From assembly GCA_029216955.1 (NCBI GenBank), contig JANAVB010004000.1, positions 4,091,083 through 4,155,082 of the forward strand: a stretch of DNA of 64,000 bases, given 5' to 3'. Below, piece after piece: positions 47,527 through 58,899 of this stretch. How positions within the stretch are numbered: position 1 is the first letter of the stretch; every line of letters begins with the position of its first letter. The DNA comes from Iris pallida (taxonomy: Eukaryota; Streptophyta; Magnoliopsida; Asparagales; Iridaceae). The translations under genes were made by a program, and so were the position numbers. Under the pieces are notes generated by a model. The model was not told where the DNA came from. It searched no databases and saw nothing but the letters and a program-made list of their open reading frames with translations.

Positions 47527-48708
47527 GAGTTTTTTGGTGGCCCATGCAGGTCTATCTTCAAACTTATGGTGAATTTATCTTGTTAGAATCACAATCCTAT
47601 ATTTGTCTTCATTTGATCTCATTTTGCTTATCATATCTCTCACTTTCCTTGAACTGTAATCATGCTTGGCATATCCTTGCTCTATTTTTGTCCATTATTG
47701 ATATCACGTGTCCTTATCCTTCAAGGACACCCCAGAGTCAGGTAACAGTACCATCTCACCATCTGTCGGCAGCTCAGTTTACTCCACTATTGATGTAACG
47801 TGTCCTTATCCTTGCTCTATTCCTATCCATTATTGATTTTATTGCTCCGTCTTCTTTCATGGTTCAAGAAGTATGTCGGCATCAGATCCTGCATCCATAG
47901 AGTCAGGTAACAGTACCATCTCAGCATCTGTCGGCAGCTCAGTTCACTCCACTCTAGTCAATTCAGCCAGCAAAGTTAGCCCGATCCTATATTCAGTATC
48001 TTCTTCCGACGCGGTCTCAACAGTTTTAATGTCAACATCCATCACAGTTTGCCCAGGTTCGATAAGTCAGGTAAAATCAGTAGTAGGTCAGAGCAGCAGC
48101 CCGATGCATGGGCAGAGTGAGTTTGTTATTATAGAGCAGATATTGGCTGAGGGTAGTCAGATTGTTGGTAAGCTTCTGAGGTGTCATTTCAGTCATTCTT
48201 ATTCTTGGGTTCTATTAACGGCTTTGTATTCCACTTATACCCAGAATGTGATGATCGACTTGACATATTCGATGAGTGAAGGCGAGTTTCTCGTACCACT
48301 CTTCTGCCTCCGTATCTCGTGATATGTGATATCCATCATGTATCCTGACTACGAAGGTGCGTCCTGGATTGGAGTCATGTCTTCGACTGAGTCCTTGGTA
48401 CCGACTTACTTCGAGAATTAACCCATGTCCACTTTGTGAGTCAGTATAGGCAAGCGAGGATGAATCCCTACTTAACTGACTCAGGGGTATATTATTCCAT
48501 ATGCCTCATAGTTCTATTCTTTTTTTGTATTATATATGTATGTACTTATTATTTTCTGTATTTATTTAAATTATGTATCTCAATTATCACTTGTACACTG
48601 GATGTTTTCTTCGATGAGCTAGGATTTTACATTGTTTAAGCATGTGTATTTTTGCTCGACCGGCTTTAGGAAATTTTGAGGAAAAAATTTTTCTAAGTTG
48701 TGGAGAGT
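47527..48708 (+). other. Internal region of F with a 149-codon open frame
   Basis: The only sizeable frame is 47873-48322, Ser/Val-rich (MSASDPASIESGNSTISASV) and ending with hydrophobic sequence; no recognisable domain. A nearby direct repeat (CAGGTAACAGTACCATCTCA near 47739 and 47904) shows a local duplication. Near 48240-48330 sequence like MIDLTYSMSEGEF is faintly reminiscent of a retropepsin-region remnant but lacks motifs, so I do not assign it. Confidence 0.45.
47535..47551 (+). other. Primer-binding site of F, matching tRNA-Ile(AAU)
   Basis: TGGTGGCCCATGCAGGT, eight bases after the LTR end GTGACA (47526), identical in sequence and spacing to G. Confidence 0.7.
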
Positions 48709-51700
48709 TGTGAGACTCGTCTCACAGTATCGGTATTTATATACGGATACGTATTTTGTATTATATTTCATATTTTTTGGTTTTCGGAATGCTTTAAAAT
48801 TTTGCCAATTGTAGATTTTCTCTTGGACCGTCATACTGCCATTATACCAGTGTATACCGATGGCAAACCGCCCGAATAGATTTTCTATATTTTAGATATT
48901 TTTTATTTCAGATATTTTTGTGAATAGTGTTTTTGATATTTTTGTGAATAGTATTTTGCATATTTTGATGAATAGTGTTTTAGATATTTTGATGAATAGT
49001 GTTTAGATATTTTCGTAAATAGTATAGATGCACCCTATAATCCAATAGATACTTGGTTTTCTTTGGATGGCCAAGATTGACTTAGATTGTGACATGGATT
49101 ACGATCCAATGGTCACAGTTAATTCACCCATTCTATACATACCCTCTCACTTTCTCTTTCCTCTCTCTTTTCATTCCTTCTTCATTTCCTCTTCACTCTC
49201 CTTCATCTTCCTCAAGCTCAGGAAAGCTTGGCCTTGAGGCCTTGAGTGTGGTTTCAGAACCCTACTTGCTGGTGGAGTGGAAGATTAGGGTTGGTTGCTA
49301 AAACTTAGGCAAGTACATCTTGCTCAAAAGTGATATGACCATGTTGTATTTTTGGTTTTCCATAGAAACTAAAATTTTATTGTTCTATAATATAGTTCTA
49401 TAAATTGTTAACATGTTTAGTACATAGCACTTTTGGTTTTGATCGGTGGTATTACATAGATATGTGTTTCTAGATATGATTTTTGAGTATTTTGAGGCAT
49501 TCATTTATCAAAACTTTGAATTTGTGAAAACTAATGATTCCATGTTGTAGGAAATTCAATTCTATACAATTTTGACTTTTGAAAATCCGAATTTCGATTT
49601 AAAACGAAGTTTTTATAGCCGAAACAAGTTTTAAGTTTTCAAAAATCAACTTTCTGTGACGGTTCGGAAAATTCGCAGAAATCCGTCAAAAAATCCGAAC
49701 TTGCACCACAAAATTTGTTGTGACACTTCGAAAAATCCGTTGGCAATCCATAGTAATCCGTCTGACGGTCCGGTTAGGCTGTTTTTGTCTGTTTTGTCCA
49801 TTTTTGATATTTTCTTCGATTGTAATGAACTCTTAACATGATTAGATGATCTTGTATAGTTGGAGAATGATTGTACACCCTATATACACTTGACATATTA
49901 TATGTTCATAAACTGTTTTATGTCATGTACTTATCTTTTATTGATTTTCTTACATACCATGATATAGTTTCCTATTTGATTTTCTGACATGCCATGATAT
50001 GTTTTCCTGTTGATTTCTTCTCACATGCCATGATATGTATTGTCATGCCTTTCTAGATTTTATTGTCCAGTACATTTGTTGTCTAGCTGTACGTTGATTG
50101 ATAGTAGCCTGTCATGGCGTACTCATGATTACCGTACATGTCCAGATTGATATAGTGGTTCGTAGTAGCGCACTCCCGTACTAATTTTCTGATTGACTTC
50201 TAAATTGAGATTGAATGCATGTTCTTTATTGATACCGTGGATTTAACTTGTTATATGTGTAATCTATTTGCATCTTGGCAATGGACAATCGAGTGTGAGT
50301 ATTGTCCATTGTATCGCACGTAATGTGTATTGAGAACATTTGCTAGAGATATCTCGTAAATGACTTGTACCCATGGCTCGTCATTATAGGACGATTCTTG
50401 CGCTTCCACGATTTGAGAATTGAAAATGAATCTTATAGGTAATTGACTAGTAAACTCGTATAGATCATTGGGAGGGGAGGACACTTCATGCTACCGCGAC
50501 TCGGGTCGCTATGGGCCCCTACAGTGGCAGGGATAACCCCGACCGGCGTGGGACCCTGACCTCTTTTGATCGAGTAGATGTTTATCTGCTATTGATATGG
50601 ATTTTTGAGTAGATGTTTATCTACTATTGATATGTTTATTTTTTAGTAAATATTGTTTATCTACTATTGATATGTATGTTTTTGAGTATATGTTGTTTAT
50701 CTACTATTGATAGAGATTATTGATTGGTTGTATTTCTTTTCTTTCTACCGTCGTCGCCCCCTTGGCCACCCGAGTTACTGCAGCGTAGGTGGTAGTGAAG
50801 TTCCTCAACTTGCATTCTAGTAATTAGGTTTATGGCAACCCTATCTAGTTAATTATAACAAGCCATAGGCAATGATTGGTCGTGCACTTTTTGCTGTGCA
50901 TTACTTTATATGCTCCATGTGTCGGTGAGTAGCCAGAGGCTAAGTTCTGCTCGAAAAAGGTTCTGCAACGCCGATCCTTGTTTGGTTTAAGGGTTGTGGC
51001 TCTGACTTCGAGTAGTTCCTAAGGCCCTTGTTGTCCATCGGCTTATTCTTCTCTATTGCTATATTGTTCAGTATTTTTATTCAGTTATTTCTATTCTCGA
51101 GATACATACATTGGTACCATACTAGTCTCGACATGCATTTATTTATTTCTGTTATTATGTTATTGTGTTGTTGATGGGCTTTGTCGTTCACCCCGAGCTT
51201 TCCTTGTGGTACTTGCTATTTGGGGTCTAACCCCATTGGTTTTGCATGGCCAGGTTCCATAGTTCATCTCAAGGATCTACCATCTTCTTCTCCGGATGGT
51301 TCGTACTCAGAGGACCGACACGAATTGGCGAATGGGTTAACTTATCTCCCACTCCATTGTTGTACTTTCATTTAGTGGTGTTTAGCCAAGGACATGTATT
51401 AGTCCTTGTATATGGGTTTTGTTCCCTCCGTCTTTGTACGGCGTAGATGTATATTATGGACCATGGCTAGTTGTATATTTATGTATCTTCGGTATATTCA
51501 GTTGATGTATCTTTTCATTATGTCAACTCTCATGATTATGTATGTATTTGTGTTTGGGATTTCTTACCCATCTCATATGTGGTTTACTCTTTACGGCTTC
51601 TTGTGTTGATTAGATTGAGATAAGTTTTATTCAACCATAGGAGTCGTCAGTGGCACGCTAGAGTCCACCCACTTGTCGTCTACATAGCTTTGATCGCATA

Positions 51701-51782
51701 TTGGGGTACTAGCGTACTCTAATATACGTAGCTGGCTTTGTTTTGCCCCCGTTCTCCAGTATTCTGGTTCTAGGGCGTGACA
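48709..51782 (+). repeat. 3' LTR of F
   Basis: 3074 bp. It starts with a 16-18 bp palindrome (TGTGAGACTCGTCTCACA). It contains five units of a GATATTTTTGTGAATAGTG-type minisatellite (48894-49026), a possible TATA (CTATACATA near 49133), a pyrimidine-rich leader (49138-49215) and a 39-bp tandem repeat with GTTTATCTACTATTGATATG (50572-50722). It ends GGGCGTGACA. Confidence 0.75.
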
Positions 51783-52367
51783 CTTTTTAATTAGTTGTTT
51801 TATTATTCATTAGGAGTATGTGACGGTGTGATCGAGGATACCGGAGTTGGACAATGGTACGTACGCTTAGAGACTGCAAGTAAGTGTACCTTGCTAATGT
51901 TACAGTTTATCGTTCTTTCTTTTATTTGTTGTATTTTGTTTCTTAATTTATTATCATTAAGGACGTAGGACTAGTCAGTACTTTGCGTCTGTATTGTATT
52001 TGGATGCCGATGACTTTTTTTGATCATTGAGTATCGACACTAGACAATGCGTATTCATGATACAGAGTCTACATGAGTATTCATGGTTATATACTTTGTG
52101 ATAGGGTACTAGATTGATACTTGCACTTGTGACTTATTATACTGGACTTGACTCGGCTTGTTAGATCTAGACATGGGGTGGGAAGAACATTACCGAAAAA
52201 TCAGGTTATATTTACTGCTTGACCTCGTCACCAAACTCAGGACTTGGCTGTTATACTACTACTTGTCATTGTCTCTATAGCAGAGCTCTTGTGTTATTTT
52301 ACTGCTTGTGCAGGGTACCTCGATACGTTGCCTTGGGTGTTTGCCTTCTTAGGAGCTCATGAGCCTC
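51783..52367. other. Unassigned AT-rich stretch
   Basis: No ORF of interest. Sequence such as GCAAGTAAGTGTACCTTGCT and a run of T-rich sequence resemble the R-U5 part of gypsy LTRs, but no partner is visible. Confidence 0.3.
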
Positions 52368-52946
52368 TGTAACGCCCCAGTCCCAAAATATGTAGGACTA
52401 GAAATGTAGACATGCCAGCTGTATTCATACGAAGTACATGGGCCTCGTATGAATACATAAGCTGTAAAATGCAGTAAACCACAACTAACTAATCTCATCC
52501 ACAGAAATGTAAAAGATATCATATAATAACCATGATTTGCCTTGGTACAATATGTTGGGTGGAGACACCCACTACCAACCAAATAAAAGGAAAGAAGTAC
52601 ATGATATATAAAATGATTTGACGAAACTAGCAAGATAGATCCAAGACACGTCATCTTCGAATAAATGAAGAAGATCACGACCTCGGCTAGAATACCTGCG
52701 GAAGACAAGAACACACACCTGGAGAGATAACCAGGTCCTCAGAGGGACGTAACAAAATACATAATATCATGCCATATAAACTGAATAAATATTGTTCAAT
52801 AATAATAAGTAAGATCGGATCATAAAATGGTCCAATACCTCACCATTTGGATTAGCGTACCATCCCTCCAACCAAACAAGGACAGGAGATGACACACTAA
52901 CCCACGATGAAGTATCTTTCCAAGTCACGAATCCAATATGGTATCC
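52368..52946 (-). repeat. G-family LTR fragment, minus strand
   Basis: Starts TGTAACGCCCCAGTCCCAAAAT, the reverse complement of G's LTR end, and follows it (ACGTAACAAG, AGCTGTATTCATACGAAG, CCAAACAAGGACAGGAG) until 52946, where element J interrupts it. More diverged than the two G LTRs. Confidence 0.8.
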
Positions 52947-54585
52947 TGTAGTGCCCCGTCCCTACATTGTACCCCGTTTTCGTCCACGGGGTGCGCGAGA
53001 AAGGAACACTGTCGCTATCGATTCGGTCAGGACCGATAGGTTGGAATCGGCCGAGTCGATTGAACGGGAAAGGTTGAATTAAGATCCATTCCACATTATG
53101 GAATGGCTTCTTCGGAACCAAGTCCCATATTCAGCGGGTTGCACCTCGAGGATTGGCTCTGCGGCTGAGTCGGGAGAGACCTCCCGTTGCTCTGATTTTC
53201 ATGCCGCACTTGATTTGGCTTTGGCTTTGTTTTCGTGAATGCATTTTTCGTGAATGTTTCCGATAGATTTTCTTGACTTGCATTTTCGAGCTTCGCATTC
53301 CTATCGAAATTCCTTGAATTCCACAGTGTTCTAATCAGTTGCTTTTGTGATTGCAGGTGATCGCGTAGGCGACGTCAGCGTAGCTAACCGGTCGCTCGCT
53401 TGAGGAAATTCTAAGGCGAGTGGCTGACCTCCTTCGCCCCATCCCTCTACTTCAAAACTCAATATGTGAAGTAAAATGAATGCTTGTCATAATAGTGTAG
53501 AATCAAAGAAATCGTAGCACGATTCTTCACGAAATACTTGTTATCAACTACTGGTATTGGAAATAGAAAACATGTTCCTTATGCAAATACACTTAGCCTA
53601 TGCAAAGCAATGAATGAATCGATTAACTTTTATCGCAACGATACGGCTAAGTAAGCAAAACGGTCATTGGACAACTTGTCGACAAGGTATAGTTTCCTCG
53701 AACGGTTGCCTAGGCCAAGGGACCGATTCGGCCCGGGAGGAACGAGAATAGCAAGCGCCAGCCCTTCATCGGCGTGGGTTATTCGGGAACTTTTGCACAG
53801 GGCTCGCTACCCGTCGCGAAAGGGTCGCCGTCTAACCCGGCTATAGTCCGCAATGGCTTGACATTGCCAGTGGCCTTCACACCCTTCCACGGCTTAACAA
53901 ATGCACGTGACACGGGATAAAAATGATAGTTGCTTAATGTTATACAATTTCATATGCTTGCCTCAAAAGATGTTAACATGCAATTGATCAGGATGGTTAG
54001 AAAGATCACATAGAATGATAGCAAACATGTTTTATAAAACTTCTTGAATCAAATGCAGAGCTTGGATTTAATTAGCCATTCGCCAGTACAAGTGCTCGTA
54101 CTGATCCTCGCTCTTTGCAGGTCCCGCGAACCAGGAAGGACGCGCCAGCTAGCTTGGCGGCGTTCGTGATTTTGAAGCTTCGGTCGTGCGTCGAAGACTT
54201 TCTCTGCGACTCCACTTTTGAAGGCTCTCGACAGTCCAAGAAAGATGACTCAGCGTCCCTCTCATCCAGGTCACTGGAGTACTTTGTTGTATATTGAGGG
54301 ATGTGTGCAATATATGGAACGGCTATCTCATCGGCACTCTTTGGTAATCGAGTCATGTTATAGCCCGTACGGCAATGAGTCTTGTATCGGAGTCTGTAAA
54401 AGATGTTCATTATCAATAAAGATCAAGTTTCCTTTACTTATTGTGCGAATCAATTTATCTGCGTACTCTCTTAGATCTCGTGTCTCGGATTACCTTATGA
54501 CTATGCCTTGTACGATCGTAAATTAGGTTCGTACGGCATCACTACCGGGGGACGACTATCGATTCGACAGAATCGGGGTGTGACA
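52947..54585 (+). repeat. 5' LTR of J
   Basis: 1639 bp, TGTAGTGCCCCGTCCC to CGGGGTGTGACA, immediately followed by the primer site. The right boundary is well fixed. The short ORFs inside are not credible genes. Confidence 0.85.
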
Positions 54586-54588
54586 TAA

Positions 54589-54600
54589 TGGTATCGGAGT
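54589..54600 (+). other. Primer-binding site of J (initiator tRNA-Met, degenerate)
   Basis: TGGTATCGGAGT, three bases after the LTR, differs at two positions from the usual TGGTATCAGAGC. Confidence 0.7.
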
Positions 54601-54749
54601 ACGGCTTTACGTCCTTGGCCTCCAGTGTCGAGTTTCTAGTCTCAAATCGTTGACCTCGTGTCGATGTGATAAGTTGTTCCATACGCTGAACCCAGGACGT
54701 TTTCTGAAACTAACGAGAGTTGCCTTTATTTTCTTGCAGTTGCGGGAGC

Positions 54750-55923
54750 TCGGGTAGAGGATGAGGCGAGCGCTTCCAGCAGCTCGAGTACTTCCAGACC
54801 CGAGCATTCCGTCAACCCAACGGGAATGACGCCTATTGTAGCCGGACCTTCCGGTGACCCGATACAACGTATGCTGCAAATGCTTAAAATACAGAAACGT
54901 CAAAATGAGCTCCATCGTCAGCAAGCGGAGGCTCGTCAGGCTCAATTTGAGAATCGGTTCGTGGCTCAATTCAAGCTGCAGTAGTAGCAGCTGAATACCC
55001 TCCAGCAAATCATACAATCACTCGTGTGCAACAACAATAATTCAACGTTGACGCCTGCCATGACCCAGCCAGCGGTTCGATCCAACGAAGCCGAACCAGA
55101 GGGGCCCGTGTTCTCGCCTGCGACACCGAGAAGTTCCAACTTTGACGTGTCAAAATTCACAAAAAGCTGCCGCACTTCCTTCAACGGTACAGAAGATCCC
55201 TCGGTGGCGATCGACTGGTTGGAGGAGCTGGAAGATAAGTTCGAGCTTCTGGGTGTCGAGGACTCGAAGAAAGTCACGTGTGCTCAACTTCTACTTCGAA
55301 TGAACGCGCACGATTGGTGGAATGTGCAGAAGCGGGCTATTCGACGTGAAGACGAGACGGCGGCGATCTCCTGGGCTACATACAAAAATACATTCGAGAC
55401 CGAATATCTTTCCGCAGCCGTGCGATAGGAAAAAGAAAACGAGTTTATGCAGTTAAGGCAAGGGAATATGACTGTACGATAATATGCGGCCGAATTCAAC
55501 AAACTGGCCAAATTTGCTGGAGACTATCTGCCTACCACTGCAAGTCGAGCTCGATGATTCGAAGTGGGCCTGCGTTCTACTATCCGTGCTCATGTCTCGG
55601 TGCCTGAGTACAAAACCATGGGCGAGGCACTCAACCATGCCCTCCGTCTGGAGTCCGAGTATCCTCCTACTACTACCGACGCTATTCACTTTAATATCAA
55701 ACGCTATAGTAATACGGGAGGCAACAAAGCACACAAGTGTCAAAACCGCGGCAATGGAGGCGGCAACCAGACGAAGGATCGAGTAGTCTGTGAGTTCTGC
55801 CACAAGGAGGGGCACATGGCCATCGAGTGCCGGTTAAAGAACGGAGCATGTTTCGTGTGCAGCAAAACAAATAATGTCGCAAGGAACTGCCCGGAAGCTA
55901 GGCCGAACCAATGCCCCCAATAA
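54750..55923 (+). pseudogene. J gag
   Basis: Begins about 54750 (EDEASASSSSTSRPE), with two adjacent TAGs near 54981-54986. The capsid-like core is open at 55024-55425: FTKSCRTSFNGTEDPSVAID, WLEELEDKFELLGV, LRMNAHDWWN and WATYKNTFETEYL. Stops follow after VR (55426), in VR-stop-YAAEF and in AR-stop-FEVGL. These look like Gln or Arg codons changed by C-to-T. The end has a CCHC zinc knuckle CEFCHKEGHMAIEC and a second, degenerate one, CFVCSKTNNVARNC, lacking the His. It would bind and package RNA. Confidence 0.85.
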
Positions 55924-55959
55924 CACCATCAGAACCGAGGCGAAGCACCTCGGGCTCCA

Positions 55960-57575
55960 TTGACCGCACAACCGAATGGCCAGGACCGTCGCCCCAATGC
56001 TCAGGGCCGCGTCCACACCATGACTCACGACGAAGCGTTCGTATCTGATACAGTCGTGACAGGTATACTGCAATTCAATAATAAACCTGCTCGTGTATTA
56101 TTTGATTCAGGTGCCACGCATAGTTTTATATCGGCAGACTTTGCCGCCGAGCAAAAATTTTCTCTGACACTGCTAGGCCTCGATCTCACTATTAACGTAC
56201 CGTCGGGCATGCCACTGCTTACAAATTTAGTCTACGAAGACGGAATCATCTGTATAGGTGGTCAAAAGATCAGTCATGATACGATAGTTCTAGACGTCAA
56301 GGACTACGACATCATTCTGGGGATGGATTGGCTCGGTCCGTGCAACGCAACCATAGACTGTACTAAAAAGAAGGTCATGTTCCGCATACCTAGAGTGCCT
56401 GAATTCTGCTACTCATGTGGTGAGGTGTCGCCGACCTGCATGGTGATCTCTGCGATATCTGCTCGACGAATGCTGCATTTCGGGTGCAAAGGATATCTAG
56501 CTTCCGTTCGAGTTATGCGACAGAATAGTACAAATGCGGGTCAAACCAACGTTGTGGCAGAATTCTCCAATGTGTTCCCGGACGAGTTGCCCGGCATGCC
56601 GCCCGATCGAGAGATTGATTTCACTATCGATACATTCTCCGATACACGACCGATCTCGAAAGCCTCGTACAGAATGGCCCCTACAGAGCTTAAAGAACTC
56701 AACGTGCAGTTACAAGAGTTGCTCGACAAGGGATTCATTCGACCCAACGTCTCGCCATGGGGAGCACCCGTACTATTTGTCAAGAAGAAGGATGGCTCTT
56801 TGCGTCTTTGCATCGATTATCGCGAGCTGAATAAAGCCACCGTCCGGAACAAATATCCCCTGCCCTGCATAGACGATCTGTTTGATCAACTTCAAGGAGC
56901 CACGGTGTTCTCTAGAATTGATCTGTGTTCGGGTTACCATCAACTCAAGATCAAGCCGGACAATGTGCCGAAGTCTGCCTTTCGCACTCGATACGGCCAT
57001 TACGAGTTCCTGGTAATGCCGTTCGGCCTAATGAACGCCCCTGCCGCTTTTATGGATCTGATGAATCGGGTGTTCCGACCATTCCTCGACAAGTTTGCAG
57101 TAGTCTTTATCGACGATATACTCGTCTACTCGAAGAATAGGCAGCAATACACTGAGCATCTGTGGACCGTGCTTCAGACCCTTCGAAAAAATCAACTATG
57201 TACGAAGCGAAGCAAATGTGAATTCTGGCTTAGCAGCGTCGCATTCCTCGGACACATCATTTCAGTTGAAGGTATTACGGTCGACCCAAAGAAAGTTGAA
57301 GCCGTTGTCGATTGGAAACGGCCAGCGTCCGTCGGCGAGATTTGAAGTTTCCTTGGCTTAACGGGATACTACCGACGCTTCGTGAAGGACTTCGCGAAGA
57401 TCGCATCGCCTCTGCCTCGCCTCACCCAGAAAGGAGTTGCATTTGAATGGTCAGACGGCTGCGAAACTGTATTCCAAGAGTTGAAGCAACGGCTCGTCTT
57501 GGCCCCGATACTCGTACTTCCAGAAGGGACTGAGGGTTTCCAGATATTCAGCGATGCGTCCGGTCAGGGCTTGGG
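55960..57575 (+). pseudogene. J protease, reverse transcriptase and truncated RNase H
   Basis: 461 codons are open to 57343. Protease: [16 protein letters not shown], catalytic D-S-G intact. [74 protein letters not shown] and [12 protein letters not shown] with the catalytic DD intact. A TGA at 57343 stands in EI-stop-SFLGLTGYYRRF, where Arg is usual (CGA to TGA). RNase H begins IFSDASGQGLG and is then replaced by copia H sequence at 57576. Integrase is missing. Confidence 0.92.
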
Positions 57576-58837
57576 TGATGGAACTGGGGATTCCCAGGAC
57601 CTTTCCTTTGGTGTACGTATTGATCGATAGAAAGTTAAACAGATCTAATACGTGTTCTAACCCTTCGTAGGCGGAAACTAGGGTTCACGAATTATACATG
57701 CGGCGGAAAGGAGACAAGTAATTCATGGCAATCTCGAGCGGACGACCCCAAGATCTTCTACACGTATTCCTTCCTCGAGTTGGACGTCGTGTGGGCGATG
57801 ATCTCCCAACCTTTTCTTCTCCTTGGCAGCCCTCTCTTTCTCTCCTTACGTGAATCACGAATTTAGAGAAAGTTTCAGATTTCTGATCGATAATATGGCA
57901 GCCAGAGAATAGAGGATATATATAGGCTACGGCAGGGACCATGAGGAGAAATTAGGTTAGGCCTTCTAACGGATCTGGATATCCCGTGTTCAGCCCGAAC
58001 ACACAATCCAGACCCATTAACAATAGCTCGGTCCACTAATGAGCTATTGTTGCACTACCTCCCTAATCCCAAATTTTGTTTGTAGGCTCCTTTTATTATA
58101 TGCTCGTTTCATGTTAAGATATCGTATGTCCGTCGATCAAATTAAGTTACTGACAACTATATTGATTCGACATCTTTTATCCTTAAGTAGTATCGCTCAA
58201 CTTTATTTGTCATGTCGGATATAATCCACCTGCAGGGTTTACATGACAATCCTTATGAGCTCCTTAAGGGGACATCATCAACCCGATGTATCAGGACATG
58301 GATTCCATTTATAATCAACAGCCCATCATACATACAATGTTATTACCCAATTCATAGAGGTTGTTGATCCATAATGAATCTCACTCTTTTATGAGTCAAA
58401 ATAATGCACACTGCAAATACATGTCCGTTATTATATCCGGGTTAAGCGTACAAGCATCCATAATAATAGAGGTGTTTGTTCTCTTATGTAGTCAGTACAA
58501 AGAGAACAACCTCAAGTGGTCCTGTTCAATACACACAAAGTGTACTAGTGTAAACCTATAGTCAAGATAGACTAATACCAGATTACACTACAACCTTTCC
58601 AATAGATTGTCCAAGTCCATCTAGGTTGTGAACTATTTATATACTCCATAGGGAACTGATAATATGATCTTCTGTGTGACACCAGACACCATATTATCTA
58701 CAATATAGAATATCAGACATTTGCATTAACACTTGCAACAAATACAATATACAAACATTTGTCCATATGATTCTCATTCAAAATTTAAGGAAATAAGGTT
58801 ACTAAAAAACTGATGCTTTTAGTATATAACCCTAACA
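57576..58837 (-). repeat. 3' LTR of H
   Basis: On the minus strand it starts TGTTAGGGTTATATAC at 58837 after the tract AGTATAAGTGGGATAT and ends near 57576 (plus strand TGATGG). 1262 bp. A minus-strand TATATAAATAG is at about 58643-58633. No protein is encoded. Confidence 0.75.
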
Positions 58838-58899
58838 ATATCCCACTTATACTCAAAGCATTACTTTTCAGTATACTGTTACAAATCTCCCACTTATAC
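58838..58899 (-). other. Duplicated polypurine-type tract of H
   Basis: AGTATAAGTGGGAGAT and AGTATAAGTGGGATAT occur about 37 bp apart between the pol stop and the LTR; the second touches the LTR. Confidence 0.65.

Larger units (their letters stand above)
46610..51782 (+). mobile_element. LARD-like non-autonomous LTR retrotransposon F (5' LTR truncated)
   Basis: 5' LTR fragment 46610-47526, interior 47527-48708 and 3' LTR 48709-51782. The last 917 bp of the two LTRs correspond (46610 with 50866). The primer site matches tRNA-Ile(AAU). A purine-rich junction at 48681-48708 precedes TGTGAGACTCGTCTCACA. No gag or pol. The architecture (3.07 kb LTR, 1.18 kb interior) parallels G, but the LTR sequences differ, so this is a second family. 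Confidence 0.8.
52947..57575 (+). mobile_element. Ty3/gypsy retrotransposon J, 5' part
   Basis: LTR, primer site, gag, protease, RT and the start of RNase H, then cut at 57575 by the LTR of copia H. It is inserted in a G-family LTR fragment. The RT and gag-protease type look chromovirus-like (Tekay/Del or relative); integrase and 3' LTR are not in the window. Confidence 0.85.

Noticed and set aside
54072..55277. Minus-strand frames opposite J's LTR and gag
   Set aside because: Overlap clear gag sequence on the plus strand and show no domain.
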